Of a stretch of DNA of 13,293 nucleotides, positions 6,873 through 13,293 are shown one piece after another. Numbering within the stretch: position 1 is the first letter of the stretch; every line of letters begins with the position of its first letter. The stretch comes from Hyphomicrobiaceae bacterium (lineage in GTDB: Bacteria > Pseudomonadota > Alphaproteobacteria > Rhizobiales > JAKIUO01), in contig JAKIUO010000080.1 in the NCBI GenBank assembly GCA_021647535.1, forward strand, positions 1 to 13,293. The letters are read 5' to 3'. Below the pieces are notes generated by a model that was not told where the DNA came from, did no database searches, and was given only the letters and a program-made list of their open reading frames with translations. Both the position numbers and the translations under genes were made by a program.

Positions 6873-7622
6873 ATGACCAAACACAGCGATCACAGCATAG
6901 AGATTTCCGGTCTCAACAAATGGTATGGTGATTTTCATGTCCTCAAGGATATTGATCTAAATGTCTCTATGGGCGAGCGCATCGTCATTTGTGGCCCGTC
7001 AGGCTCGGGAAAATCAACCCTCATTCGCTGCCTCAACCATCTTGAAGAGCATCAGGAAGGCACCATCATTGTCGATGGCGTCGAGCTTAATAATGATGTC
7101 AAAAACATCGAAAAAGTGCGCCGCGAAGTCGGTATGGTGTTCCAGCATTTTAATCTGTTCCCTCACCTCACCGTTCTGGAAAACTGTACGCTGGCACCAA
7201 TCTGGGTGCGCAAGACCCCCAAAAAAGACGCGCAAGCCGAAGCGATGGAATATCTCGAACGGGTGCGCATCCCCGAGCAGGCCAACAAATATCCCGGCCA
7301 GCTCTCTGGCGGCCAGCAACAGCGCGTCGCCATTGCCAGATCGCTGTGCATGAAACCGCGTATCATGCTGTTTGATGAACCAACCTCAGCGCTCGACCCC
7401 GAGATGATTTCCGAAGTGCTTGACGTGATGACAGATCTGGCCAAAACCGGCATGACCATGATGGTCGTCACCCATGAAATGGGCTTTGCCAAGCAGGTCG
7501 CCGACCGGGTGATCTTCATGGATTATGGCGAAATCGTCGAACAGGCCGCCCCGGATGAGTTTTTTAACAATCCCAAACATGAGCGCACCCAGCTGTTTTT
7601 GTCGCAAATCCTGGCGCATTAA
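6873..7622 (+). CDS. aapP: General L-amino acid ABC transporter ATP-binding protein AapP
   Basis: A 249-residue cytoplasmic ATPase that powers AapQM. All ABC motifs are intact: Walker A GPSGSGKST (41-49), Q-loop Gln91 in 'MVFQHFNLFPHLTVLEN', signature LSGGQQQR (144-151), Walker B IMLFDE (164-169), D-loop 'SALDPE' (172-177) and switch His201 in 'VVTHEMGFA'. 'NLFPHLTVLEN' and 'CLNHLEEHQEG' are typical of polar amino-acid importers (GlnQ/HisP/AapP). Length is that of the family. The start has AAGGA (6859-6863) 9 bases upstream, overlapping the aapM stop. It is the last gene of the operon, and a hairpin-rich spacer with a T-run follows. Confidence 0.97.
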   Translation: MTKHSDHSIEISGLNKWYGDFHVLKDIDLNVSMGERIVICGPSGSGKSTLIRCLNHLEEHQEGTIIVDGVELNNDVKNIEKVRREVGMVFQHFNLFPHLTVLENCTLAPIWVRKTPKKDAQAEAMEYLERVRIPEQANKYPGQLSGGQQQRVAIARSLCMKPRIMLFDEPTSALDPEMISEVLDVMTDLAKTGMTMMVVTHEMGFAKQVADRVIFMDYGEIVEQAAPDEFFNNPKHERTQLFLSQILAH

Positions 7623-7682
7623 CGCTCACGCAAACTCGCTTCGCAACGGGGCCAGCCCCCATAGCGCGAAGTTTAGCGCCAG

Positions 7683-7750
7683 TTCGCTTTGCGAATGGGC
7701 TATCGCCCATACCCATTCGGGGAAAGCATCCCCGAACCCCTGCTTTTTTT
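7683..7750 (+). terminator. Tandem hairpin array ending in a T-run downstream of aapP
   Basis: Three adjoining stem-loops: TTCGC-TTT-GCGAA (7683-7695), ATGGGC-TATC-GCCCAT (7695-7710) and CGGGGA-AAGCA-TCCCCG (7718-7734). A competing 8-bp stem, CGAATGGG (7692-7699) with CCCATTCG (7712-7719), would replace the first two. A seven-T run (7744-7750) follows 9 bases after the last stem. That gap is long for a classical intrinsic terminator, but the position fits the end of the aap transcript. Confidence 0.5.
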
Positions 7751-7862
7751 GATTTTTAAGATCTGATGTTACGTATTCAACTTTTGGGCCGGTCTTGAAA
7801 AAGAGCCTTCGGCGACGCTCATGCAGCGAGCCTTCAGGGAATACCAACAATTGGGATTGCAC

Positions 7863-7878
7863 AAGGGTCTAGACCCTT
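7863..7878. repeat. Perfect 16-base palindrome AAGGGTCTAGACCCTT
   Basis: The sequence equals its own reverse complement over all 16 bases, with an XbaI-type TCTAGA centre. It is followed 7 bases later by the stem TTCGC-GCGTA-GCGAA (7886-7900) and a CCGCCGGAGGCC segment. As a perfect palindrome it could bind a dimeric protein or form a cruciform; I cannot assign a role. Confidence 0.75.
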
Positions 7879-7885
7879 TGCCGCT

Positions 7886-7900
7886 TTCGCGCGTAGCGAA
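7886..7900. repeat. Hairpin TTCGC-GCGTA-GCGAA, second copy of the unit at 7683-7695
   Basis: The 5-bp stem TTCGC/GCGAA is the same as at 7683-7695, with a different loop (GCGTA instead of TTT). Two copies in 220 bases of spacer suggest a small dispersed palindromic element, though a 5-bp stem is short enough to recur by chance. Confidence 0.45.
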
Positions 7901-8001
7901 CCGCCGGAGGCCTTCTTTTCTTCTTTTGCATAACATCAGTTAAATGATAAAAAAGGTGGGTTTTGGAGGTTTCCTGCCAGAGTCATCTCACCCTTCAAGG
8001 A

Positions 8002-8088
8002 TGGTGCGGGCGGCGGGACTCGAACCCGCACAGCACAAAGGCCGAGGGATTTTAAGTCCCTTGCGTCTACCAATTCCGCCACGCCCGC
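8002..8088 (-). tRNA. tRNA-Leu (anticodon UAA)
   Basis: On the minus strand GCGGGCG (8088-8082) pairs with CGCCCGC (8012-8006), followed by discriminator A and an encoded CCA (8004-8002). The D-arm region 'TGGCGGAATTGGTAGACGC' is standard for tRNA-Leu. The anticodon stem AGGGA/TCCCT closes the loop CTTAAAA, giving anticodon TAA (UAA). The long variable arm and the T-arm 'GCGGGTTCGAGTCCCGC' complete an 87-base class II tRNA. It reads UUA, and UUG by wobble. Confidence 0.97.
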
Positions 8089-8098
8089 ATCAGGCAAG

Positions 8099-8127
8099 TT
8101 TATGGCGCTATTGAGCGCGAGATGCAA
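8099..8127 (-). promoter_or_regulatory. Possible promoter of tRNA-Leu
   Basis: On the minus strand TTGCAT (8127-8122), a 17-base spacer and CATAAA (8104-8099) lie 10 bases before the mature tRNA end. The spacer contains the hairpin GCGCT-CAAT-AGCGC (8118-8105). Only 3 of 6 and 4 of 6 consensus bases match, so this is tentative. The tRNA might instead be read from the osmC side, since no terminator is seen there. Confidence 0.3.
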
Positions 8128-8163
8128 TGAAAAATGAAGATTGGCCCCTGCAAGTTCCTATGG

Positions 8164-8586
8164 TCAGGCCGCGCGTTCGATGATTTCGAAACTATGCGTT
8201 ATTTTAGCGGTTTGTCCCAGCATGATTGAGGCCGAGCAGTATTTTTCTGCTGAGAGTTCAATGGCCCGTTTAACAAGGCTTTCTTTCAGTCCTGCCCCCT
8301 TCAAAATAAAGTGCACATGAATTTTTGTGAACACGGATGGCACTTCGTCAGCGCGGTCGGCTTGAAGTTCGATTTGCATATCCTGTAAATCTGCACGGGC
8401 TTTTTTTAAAATACCGACCACATCAAAAGCCGTGCAGCCGCCCATACCGATCAGTAACAGCTCCATCGGGCGAGCCCCTGCATTTTCGCCGCCATGGTCT
8501 GGCGAGCCATCCATGGTGATCTTGTGCCCGGTCTGCGACAAGGCATCAAAACGCACGCCAACGCTCCAGTTGATTTCAGCTTTCAC
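8164..8586 (-). CDS. OsmC family protein, YhfA-like
   Basis: A 140-residue cytoplasmic protein of the OsmC/Ohr superfamily, thiol-dependent peroxidase-fold proteins active as dimers. The two conserved cysteines are present: C51 in 'IGMGGCTAFDVVGILKKAR' and C117 in 'SAEKYCSASIML'. The 'GCTAFDVV..LKK' form places it in the YhfA-like branch, whose substrate is not settled, rather than in Ohr or OsmC proper. It starts with GTG (8586), preceded at 7 bases by AAGGAA (8594-8599). An upstream ATG nearby is out of frame. Only 15 bases separate it from the amidase gene, so it is the last gene of the suf-amidase operon. I see no terminator after it. Confidence 0.92.
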   Translation of the reverse strand: MKAEINWSVGVRFDALSQTGHKITMDGSPDHGGENAGARPMELLLIGMGGCTAFDVVGILKKARADLQDMQIELQADRADEVPSVFTKIHVHFILKGAGLKESLVKRAIELSAEKYCSASIMLGQTAKITHSFEIIERAA

Positions 8587-8601
8587 AATCCATTTCCTTC
8601 A

Positions 8602-9369
8602 TCAAACCGCATTTTCAGCTGGCAAGGCCCCAATCAGTTTTTCCAATGTTGCAAGGGTTGAGCGATCAAGATGCCCATCAATTTTTTCTGGACGAAAATG
8701 ACGCTGGAAGGCCGCAATAATCTGGGCGTCATGCTCTTCAAATGGACGGCCTGTCTCGACCAGATAGCCATATTGCCCCAAGAGCTGGCGGGCCTTTTCC
8801 ACGTCCTCATGATCATCACCAATATAGTGCCCCCTATCCCCTTGAAGAGCGACGGGTTGCACATAGTGACCAATGCCATTTTCGTGCAATCTAGCCCAGG
8901 GAAACATTTCGCCCGGATCTTTTTTGCGGGCGGGAGCGATATCTGAATGGGCGATGATATTTTGCGGCAAAATTGAATGGCGCTTGATGATGTCTTTGGC
9001 CAGCGCCATAACGACACTGATCTGCTTTTCGGGGAAATCACTGGGCAGTGGGTTATGCCCTTTATTGACGATTTCGATGCCAATGGAACAGGAATTTATA
9101 TCCTCTTCGCCGGCCCAATAAGAGCACCCCGCGTGCCAGGCGCGCTGGCTCTCAGAAACCATCTGGATAATTTGCCCATCTTCATCAACAAGGTAATGAC
9201 AAGAAACATTGCTATCCTTGTGGCAAAGAAGATCAAGCGCAGCCTTTGCGCTTTCCATACCGGTATAGTGCATCAAAAGGATGGTTGGCACCAGCCCATT
9301 GCGGCGCGGCTGAAAATTGGGCGTATCGCGCCAAAGGGCGGGCAGGCTCGTATCACAATCCCCGCTCAT
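8602..9369 (-). CDS. N-acetylmuramoyl-L-alanine amidase (Amidase_2) with C-terminal peptidoglycan-binding domain
   Basis: A 255-residue zinc amidase that should cut the MurNAc-L-alanine bond. Amidase_2 spans about residues 25-155. Predicted zinc ligands are H34 ('LLMHYTG'), H141 and D151 ('IIAHSDIAPARKKDPG'), with E99 ('GIEIVN') and K149 as catalytic residues. The spacings 141/149/151 equal those of E. coli AmpD (154/162/164). A three-helix peptidoglycan-binding-like domain follows (about 186-246, 'VEKARQLLGQYGYLV...IIAAFQRHF....DGHLD..TLATL'). The domain order is that of AmiD, but there is no signal peptide or lipobox, so a cytoplasmic role in muropeptide recycling (AmpD-like) is more likely. 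The gene starts 3 bases after the sufA stop, with GGTGAA as ribosome site overlapping the end of sufA. Confidence 0.92.
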   Translation of the reverse strand: MSGDCDTSLPALWRDTPNFQPRRNGLVPTILLMHYTGMESAKAALDLLCHKDSNVSCHYLVDEDGQIIQMVSESQRAWHAGCSYWAGEEDINSCSIGIEIVNKGHNPLPSDFPEKQISVVMALAKDIIKRHSILPQNIIAHSDIAPARKKDPGEMFPWARLHENGIGHYVQPVALQGDRGHYIGDDHEDVEKARQLLGQYGYLVETGRPFEEHDAQIIAAFQRHFRPEKIDGHLDRSTLATLEKLIGALPAENAV

Positions 9370-9372
9370 CGT

Positions 9373-9759
9373 TTATTCACCAGCCATAAAGCTGTTCATG
9401 GCATCTGTTGACACGGCTTCAAGCTCAACACTTTCGCCACAACCACAAGCACTTGTCTGATTGGGGTTATCAAATACAAAACCGGAGGTCATTTTCTCGA
9501 CCTTGTAATCCATACTGGTGCCGAGCAAAAACATCACGGCCTTGGGGTCGATGAACAGGGTGACGCCCTTGTCCTCGACGACATCATCCCCCGCAGGAGC
9601 AGCCTCGGCATATTCCATCGTATAGCCAACACCAGCACAACCAGAGTTTTCGATGCCAATGCGCAGACCGGCAATCGGCTTGTCGGATTTATCCATGATG
9701 GCTCTGATGCGATCAGCAGCCGCATCGGTTACCGTCATCAGTTTGGGGGTAGCAATCAT
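9373..9759 (-). CDS. sufA: A-type iron-sulfur carrier SufA/IscA
   Basis: A 128-residue HesB/IscA-family protein that receives Fe-S clusters from the SufBCD scaffold and hands them to target proteins. The three ligand cysteines are present: C41 ('IENSGCAGVGYTM') and C105/C107 ('SACGCGESV'). The frame opens at an ATG at 9795, but the ATG at 9759 follows AAGGAAGG (9767-9774) by 7 bases and gives the family N-terminus 'MTVTDAAADRIRAIM' within 10 residues, so it is the true start. About 18 residues extend past the CGCGES motif, longer than in E. coli SufA. The suf context supports the name SufA over IscA or ErpA. The stop is 3 bases before the amidase start. Confidence 0.92.
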   Translation of the reverse strand: MIATPKLMTVTDAAADRIRAIMDKSDKPIAGLRIGIENSGCAGVGYTMEYAEAAPAGDDVVEDKGVTLFIDPKAVMFLLGTSMDYKVEKMTSGFVFDNPNQTSACGCGESVELEAVSTDAMNSFMAGE

Positions 9760-9766
9760 TTTTTCA

Positions 9767-9774
9767 CCTTCCTT
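9767..9774 (-). promoter_or_regulatory. Ribosome binding site that fixes the sufA start
   Basis: AAGGAAGG on the minus strand lies 7 bases before the ATG at 9759. The longer frame starting at 9795 would have to read through this site. Confidence 0.7.
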
Positions 9775-9812
9775 AAATCCACAACGGGCCTGCACTTTGA
9801 AAAGGTCAACCT

Positions 9813-10283
9813 TTAAAACATGCCCAGTTCAAGCCGCGCTTCGTCTGACATCTGATTTTGATCCCAAGGCGGATCGAATACCATATTAACGCCTACCCCA
9901 TTAACTTCGGGGATCTCGCTGACGGCATCATGAACCCAGCCTGGCATTTCTCCGGCAACAGGACAATTTGGCGCTGTCAGCGTCATGTCAATACGGACTT
10001 TTTTCTCGTCCGTCACGTCAATGGTATAGATAAGCCCGAGTTCATAAATATCAACCGGGATCTCAGGGTCCTTGACGGTTTTTAACGCGGCAACAATCTT
10101 GCGGCGCAGAAAATTGATCTCTTCCTTTGACAGCGTGGAACCAGCCATTGGCGTGCCGCCCTGCGCAACAGTTGGCGGTGTTTCGCTCTTTTCGCTCGGC
10201 GTCATTTTCGTTGTTTGATCATTCATGGCATCAGCTTTACTATTGAAGTTATCAGTTTCGGGAACAGAACTTTCTATCGTCAT
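9813..10283 (-). CDS. sufT: SUF system protein SufT (DUF59/MIP18 family)
   Basis: A 156-residue cytoplasmic protein of the MIP18/DUF59 family, which helps mature Fe-S proteins. The domain is at about 53-140: 'LRRKIVAALKTVKDPEIPVDIYELGLIY', then 'VRIDMTLTAPNCPVAGEMPGWV' with the conserved C107, and 'VNMVFDPPW' (133-140). The first 50 residues are polar, rich in Ser, Thr, Glu and Pro, and probably disordered. The ATG at 10283 overlaps the sufS stop in ATGA, which implies translational coupling; a longer frame from 10319 is not supported. An internal ATG (residue 20, 10226) has no ribosome site. Position between sufS and sufA is the common alphaproteobacterial order. Confidence 0.93.
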   Translation of the reverse strand: MTIESSVPETDNFNSKADAMNDQTTKMTPSEKSETPPTVAQGGTPMAGSTLSKEEINFLRRKIVAALKTVKDPEIPVDIYELGLIYTIDVTDEKKVRIDMTLTAPNCPVAGEMPGWVHDAVSEIPEVNGVGVNMVFDPPWDQNQMSDEARLELGMF

Positions 10284-11539
10284 GTAAAAAACTCTATGGC
10301 TTTTCGCAATCCACCACACAAGGCATCGACCTCTTTACGCGTATTATACATGGCAAATGAGGCGCGACATGTGGATGTGACATTGAAACGCGCCATCAAC
10401 GGTTCGGCGCAATGGGTGCCCGCCCGCACCGCGATGCCGGAGCGATCCAGCAGGGTGGCGATGTCGTGGGCGTGGACCCCTTCTATTTCAAAGGAGAAGA
10501 TCGCGCCCTTGTCTTTGGCGTCCCCAATAATGCGCAGCTTATCGAGTGCTTGCAGCTGTTCACGCGCATAGTTTTTGAGGCCCTCTTCATGGGCGCATAT
10601 GGCTTCAAGGCCGGTATCCATCATAAATTCTACCGCTGCGCCAAGCCCGATGGCCTGCACGATAGGCGGCGTTCCGGCTTCAAACTTGTGCGGGGGTTTG
10701 CCATAGCCGATCTCGTCCATGCTGACATGATCAATCATTTCGCCGCCGCCCATATAAGGCTGCATACGTTCCTGAAACTCTCGCTTGGCATACAGCACGC
10801 CAATGCCAGAGGGGCCATAGAGCTTGTGACCGGTCATCACATAAAAATCAGCGTCCAGATCGCGCACATCAACCGGCATGTGAACCGCCGCCTGCGAACC
10901 ATCAACCAGCACCGGAATGTTTCGTGCGTGGGCCAGTTCAATAACCTGCTTGATTGGCACAACCGTACCCAGCACATTGGACATATGGGTGATGGCGACC
11001 AGCTTTGTGCGATCCGATAATAGCTTTTCAAACTCGTCAATGAGGAAATTACCATCCTCATCAATGGGCGACCATTTCAGGACAACACCACCCCGCTCAC
11101 GGTGAAAATGCCAGGGCACAATATTGGAGTGATGCTCCATAATCGACATCACCACTTCGTCACCCGCTTCAAAGGCCACGGCACCAAAGGAGGAGGCCAC
11201 CAGATTTAGCGCACCCGTTGCATTGCCGGTAAAAATGACCTCATCCGTGCTGGGTGCATTGATGAATTTGGCGACCGATTTACGGGCCTGCTCGAAATGA
11301 TCCGTTGCCGTGTTCGACAGAAAATGCAGGCCGCGATGCACATTGGCATATTCTTCGCTATAAGCCTTTTGAATGACATCCAGCACGATCTGCGGCTTTT
11401 GCGCCGACGCACCATTATCCAGATAAACCAGTGGCTTGCCGTGTATTTCACGCGACAGGATCGGGAATTGCTGGCGGATCGCTTCCACATCATAACGCGC
11501 CTGTTCAAGGCCTTCGCTGGCCGGGATCATGCTATTCAT
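10280..11539 (-). CDS. sufS: Cysteine desulfurase SufS
   Basis: A 419-residue PLP enzyme that turns cysteine into alanine and passes the sulfur to the Suf scaffold. PLP lysine K239 lies in 'MTGHKLYGPSG' and catalytic C377 in 'RAGTHCAEPLMARF'. H136, D213, Q216 and R392 all sit 13 residues after their E. coli SufS equivalents (H123, D200, Q203, R379), as do K239 and C377. This is the group II desulfurase pattern with a short active-site loop, which normally needs a sulfur acceptor such as SufE or SufU; neither is in this window. The ATG at 11539 lies inside the sufD end (8-base overlap), with GGGAGGG upstream. It is preferred to the open-frame ATG at 11572. Confidence 0.97.
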   Translation of the reverse strand: MNSMIPASEGLEQARYDVEAIRQQFPILSREIHGKPLVYLDNGASAQKPQIVLDVIQKAYSEEYANVHRGLHFLSNTATDHFEQARKSVAKFINAPSTDEVIFTGNATGALNLVASSFGAVAFEAGDEVVMSIMEHHSNIVPWHFHRERGGVVLKWSPIDEDGNFLIDEFEKLLSDRTKLVAITHMSNVLGTVVPIKQVIELAHARNIPVLVDGSQAAVHMPVDVRDLDADFYVMTGHKLYGPSGIGVLYAKREFQERMQPYMGGGEMIDHVSMDEIGYGKPPHKFEAGTPPIVQAIGLGAAVEFMMDTGLEAICAHEEGLKNYAREQLQALDKLRIIGDAKDKGAIFSFEIEGVHAHDIATLLDRSGIAVRAGTHCAEPLMARFNVTSTCRASFAMYNTRKEVDALCGGLRKAIEFFT

Positions 11540-12881
11540 CGCTTTTCCCTCCCAGCCAGGCCTGTGCTGCAACTGTGAAGGCCTCGCGAATATCTTCGTC
11601 TTCGATCAATTCCAGCGCTTCGCCGACAAAAGCCAGAATGAGCAGGGTTTGCACGGTTTCCTCGCTCATGCCGCGCTGGCGCATATAGAACATCATGTCT
11701 TCATCAAGTTGGCCCGAGGTCGCGCCATGACCGCATTGTACATCATCAGCGTAGATTTCAAGCTCCGGCTTGGCGTCAAATTCTGCCGTTTCCGACAAAA
11801 GCATACCGTGGGCCATCTGCTTGGCATCAGTTTGTTGCGCGTCAGGTTTGACCACCAGCTTGCCTTGAAAAACCGCTCTGGCGCGATCATCAAGCACGGT
11901 TTTGAACAGCTCACGGCTGGAGGTTTGCGGCACGCCATGAATGATTTTCATAGTGGTGTCGGCGTGTTGATCGTCCCACAAAAGGGCAATGCCGGAAACA
12001 TCGCCTTTAGAACCAGATCCATCAAAACTGACATTGATATTATTGCGTGACAGCTTTGCGCCTAGCGTAAACTGGAAGCCGCGATAATCGGCATTTTCAC
12101 CAATCGAAATCATCCAGTTCGACAGATGGCTGGCCTTCGCCCCTTCGTGCTGAAACTTGATGTGGCTGACCTTGGCCCCCTTGTCCAATAACAGTTCGGT
12201 GACGCTGTTGCGCTGTGTATCGGGGCTGCGCAAATGCACATAGCTTTCCAGAATGGTGGCGTTGGCCCCCTCTTTCGCATGAATAAAATTGCGCTCGGTA
12301 ATGGCTTCCCCTTTGGGCGAAGTCGAGACATAGATGAGATGGACGGGGCGCTTCAGTTTGGCATCCTTGACGATTTCCAGAACCGCTCCATCGCCCATAA
12401 AGGCTGTGTTGAGGGCCAGCGTTGGGTCATCCTCTTGCCCATTGACCTTGCCGAACTTTTCCTTGAACCAGCTTGGGGGATTATCCAGCACTTCGCGCAA
12501 TGGCGTCATGAAAACCTGATTGGCTTCATCCGAAATAATAAAGCTGTTATCCTCGTCATAAACGCCATCGACAAAGACGATATGATGGGCTGAAAGACCA
12601 TGCAGATCACCACCAAGCGCCTTATACAGATCACTATCGGACACTTTCGACAGCTCACTGCCCGCAGGGCTCAGCGCCTCTTTCAGCATCAGACGCAGGT
12701 CGGTATATTTCCACTCTTCAATGCGCCGGTGCGGCAGGCCAAGCTCGCCAAAGCGCCGAATGGCGTCATTGCGCAGGCCCTTGACCCAGTCATTGCCGGG
12801 CAGGTTCGCACCGGTCTCGTCAAACTGGCGAGCCAGCGCCTGTTCGGCTTGCGTCTTTTGTATTTTGGGGGCAGCAGTCAT
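11532..12881 (-). CDS. sufD: Fe-S cluster assembly protein SufD
   Basis: A 449-residue scaffold subunit that forms the SufBC2D complex in the cytoplasm and is needed for iron entry. The N-terminal helical part has the typical 'GLPHRRIEEWKYTDLR' (48-63). The central beta-helix (about 160-385) follows, with 'NATILESYVHL', 'HIKFQHEGAKASHLSNW' and 'FDGSGSKGDVSGIALLWDDQH'. The end carries 'CGHGATSGQLDEDMMFYMRQRGM' with C383 and H385, where H385 corresponds to the conserved His (H360) of E. coli SufD. The last segment 'ALELIEDEDIREAF..AAQAWL' is also typical. AAGGAA lies 8 bases before the ATG at 12881. The start follows the sufC stop by 12 bases. Confidence 0.96.
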   Translation of the reverse strand: MTAAPKIQKTQAEQALARQFDETGANLPGNDWVKGLRNDAIRRFGELGLPHRRIEEWKYTDLRLMLKEALSPAGSELSKVSDSDLYKALGGDLHGLSAHHIVFVDGVYDEDNSFIISDEANQVFMTPLREVLDNPPSWFKEKFGKVNGQEDDPTLALNTAFMGDGAVLEIVKDAKLKRPVHLIYVSTSPKGEAITERNFIHAKEGANATILESYVHLRSPDTQRNSVTELLLDKGAKVSHIKFQHEGAKASHLSNWMISIGENADYRGFQFTLGAKLSRNNINVSFDGSGSKGDVSGIALLWDDQHADTTMKIIHGVPQTSSRELFKTVLDDRARAVFQGKLVVKPDAQQTDAKQMAHGMLLSETAEFDAKPELEIYADDVQCGHGATSGQLDEDMMFYMRQRGMSEETVQTLLILAFVGEALELIEDEDIREAFTVAAQAWLGGKSDE

Positions 12882-12893
12882 GATTAAAATTCC

Positions 12894-13293
12894 TTAGGCC
12901 GCATCACTATCAACATATTCGGCATAGCCTGATTTTTCCAGCTCCAGCGCCAGTTCTTTGCCACCGGAATGGCGGATTTTGCCTTTGGAGAGCACATGCA
13001 CCTTGTCCGGCACGATGTAATCCAGCAGGCGCTGATAATGGGTGATCACCAGCATGGAACGATCAGCGGAACGCAGGTCATTGACACCTTTTGAAACGAC
13101 TTTCAGAGCATCAATATCAAGGCCGCTATCGGGTTCGTCAAGGATGCACAAAGAGGGTTCCAGAATGGACATTTGCAGCACTTCCATGCGCTTCTTTTCC
13201 CCGCCGGAAAAGCCCACATTGAGCGGTCTTTTGAGCATCTTGTCCTCGATACCCAGTTCAGCCGCCTTGGCCTTAACGAGCCGCATAAAATCA
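12894..13293 (-). CDS. sufC: SufC, ABC-type ATPase of the SufBCD complex (N-terminus off the right edge)
   Basis: The C-terminal 132 codons of the Suf ATPase, cut by the window edge; the first visible full codons read D-F-M-R-L. Present are the SufC-specific signature 'FSGGEKKRMEVLQM', Walker B with D-loop 'CILDEPDSGLDIDAL', and the switch region 'VITHYQRLLDYI'. The Walker A part lies outside the window. SufC drives shape changes of SufBC2D during cluster assembly. By the usual order sufB, and often a regulator, should lie further right. The internal ATG at 13286 is not the real start, because the motif spacing demands about 120 more residues. Confidence 0.96.
   Translation of the reverse strand, partial: DFMRLVKAKAAELGIEDKMLKRPLNVGFSGGEKKRMEVLQMSILEPSLCILDEPDSGLDIDALKVVSKGVNDLRSADRSMLVITHYQRLLDYIVPDKVHVLSKGKIRHSGGKELALELEKSGYAEYVDSDAA

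Larger units (their letters stand above)
7623..8001. other. Gene-free spacer with hairpin mosaic
   Basis: I see no coding sequence in this 379-base spacer. A leftward frame of 78 codons (7862-7626) runs through the hairpins and resembles no protein I know. The content is: a GGGG-CCAG-CCCC stem near 7648-7659, the three-hairpin array at 7683-7734, a GC-rich stretch at 7803-7840 where GAGCCTTC occurs twice, a perfect palindrome at 7863-7878, and a second TTCGC/GCGAA hairpin at 7886-7900. The rest, up to the tRNA, is A+T-rich with T and A runs. Confidence 0.6.

Noticed and set aside
7801..7840. Leftward terminator near the GAGCCTTC repeats
   Set aside because: A T-run exists on the minus strand, but only 3-4 bp stems precede it, too weak to support a call.
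7626..7862. Leftward 78-codon frame in the spacer after aapP
   Set aside because: It runs through the hairpin mosaic, has no recognisable domain and lacks a convincing ribosome site.
8105..8118. GCGCT-CAAT-AGCGC hairpin as terminator of the suf-osmC operon
   Set aside because: The stem is only 5 bp, and on the minus strand no T-run follows it.
7936..8127. Leftward 63-codon frame across the tRNA
   Set aside because: The peptide 'GVAELVDARDLKSLG...RVRVPPPAP' is the well-known false translation of a tRNA gene.
8002..8163. tRNA-Leu as an integration site of a mobile element
   Set aside because: No integrase gene, no repeated tRNA 3' end and no foreign-looking genes are seen on either side within the window.

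Overview
The window is a stretch of alphaproteobacterial chromosome. An AapJQMP-type amino-acid ABC transporter lies next to a suf iron-sulfur operon in the order sufC-sufD-sufS-sufT-sufA, and the detailed sequence of AapM, SufS and SufT fits that class. I cannot name the genus; the mid-range GC suggests a lineage outside the GC-rich rhizobia and Rhodobacterales. No phage, insertion sequence or CRISPR array is visible.

Region 1 (1-3260) is a divergent signalling locus. Leftward runs an exported protein built of about ten kinesin-light-chain-type TPR repeats, whose C-terminus lies beyond base 1. Rightward run an ECF sigma factor and a membrane-anchored, zinc-free anti-sigma factor whose outer domain resembles the I9/S8-propeptide fold. 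The 210-base divergent spacer carries the same bipartite motif, AAAC-N17-CGATA, once on each strand, facing each gene. It has the layout of an ECF promoter, so the sigma factor may switch on both arms. This is the most interesting part of the window.

Region 2 (3261-7622) is the complete aapJ-aapQ-aapM-aapP operon for uptake of polar L-amino acids: a periplasmic binding protein, two permeases and an ATPase. A 12-bp hairpin with a U-run lies between aapJ and aapQ, probably lowering permease expression relative to the binding protein.

Region 3 (7623-8001) holds no gene. It is a mosaic of small hairpins, with a T-run that probably ends the aap transcript and a perfect 16-base palindrome. A leftward tRNA-Leu(UAA) gene (8002-8088) follows.

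Region 4 (8164-13293) is read leftward: sufC (cut by the right edge), sufD, sufS, sufT and sufA, then an AmpD/AmiD-type amidase and a YhfA-like OsmC protein. Gaps are very short or the genes overlap, so the last two appear to be part of the Fe-S operon, which links sulfur/redox handling with cell-wall recycling. The operon promoter lies to the right of the window.
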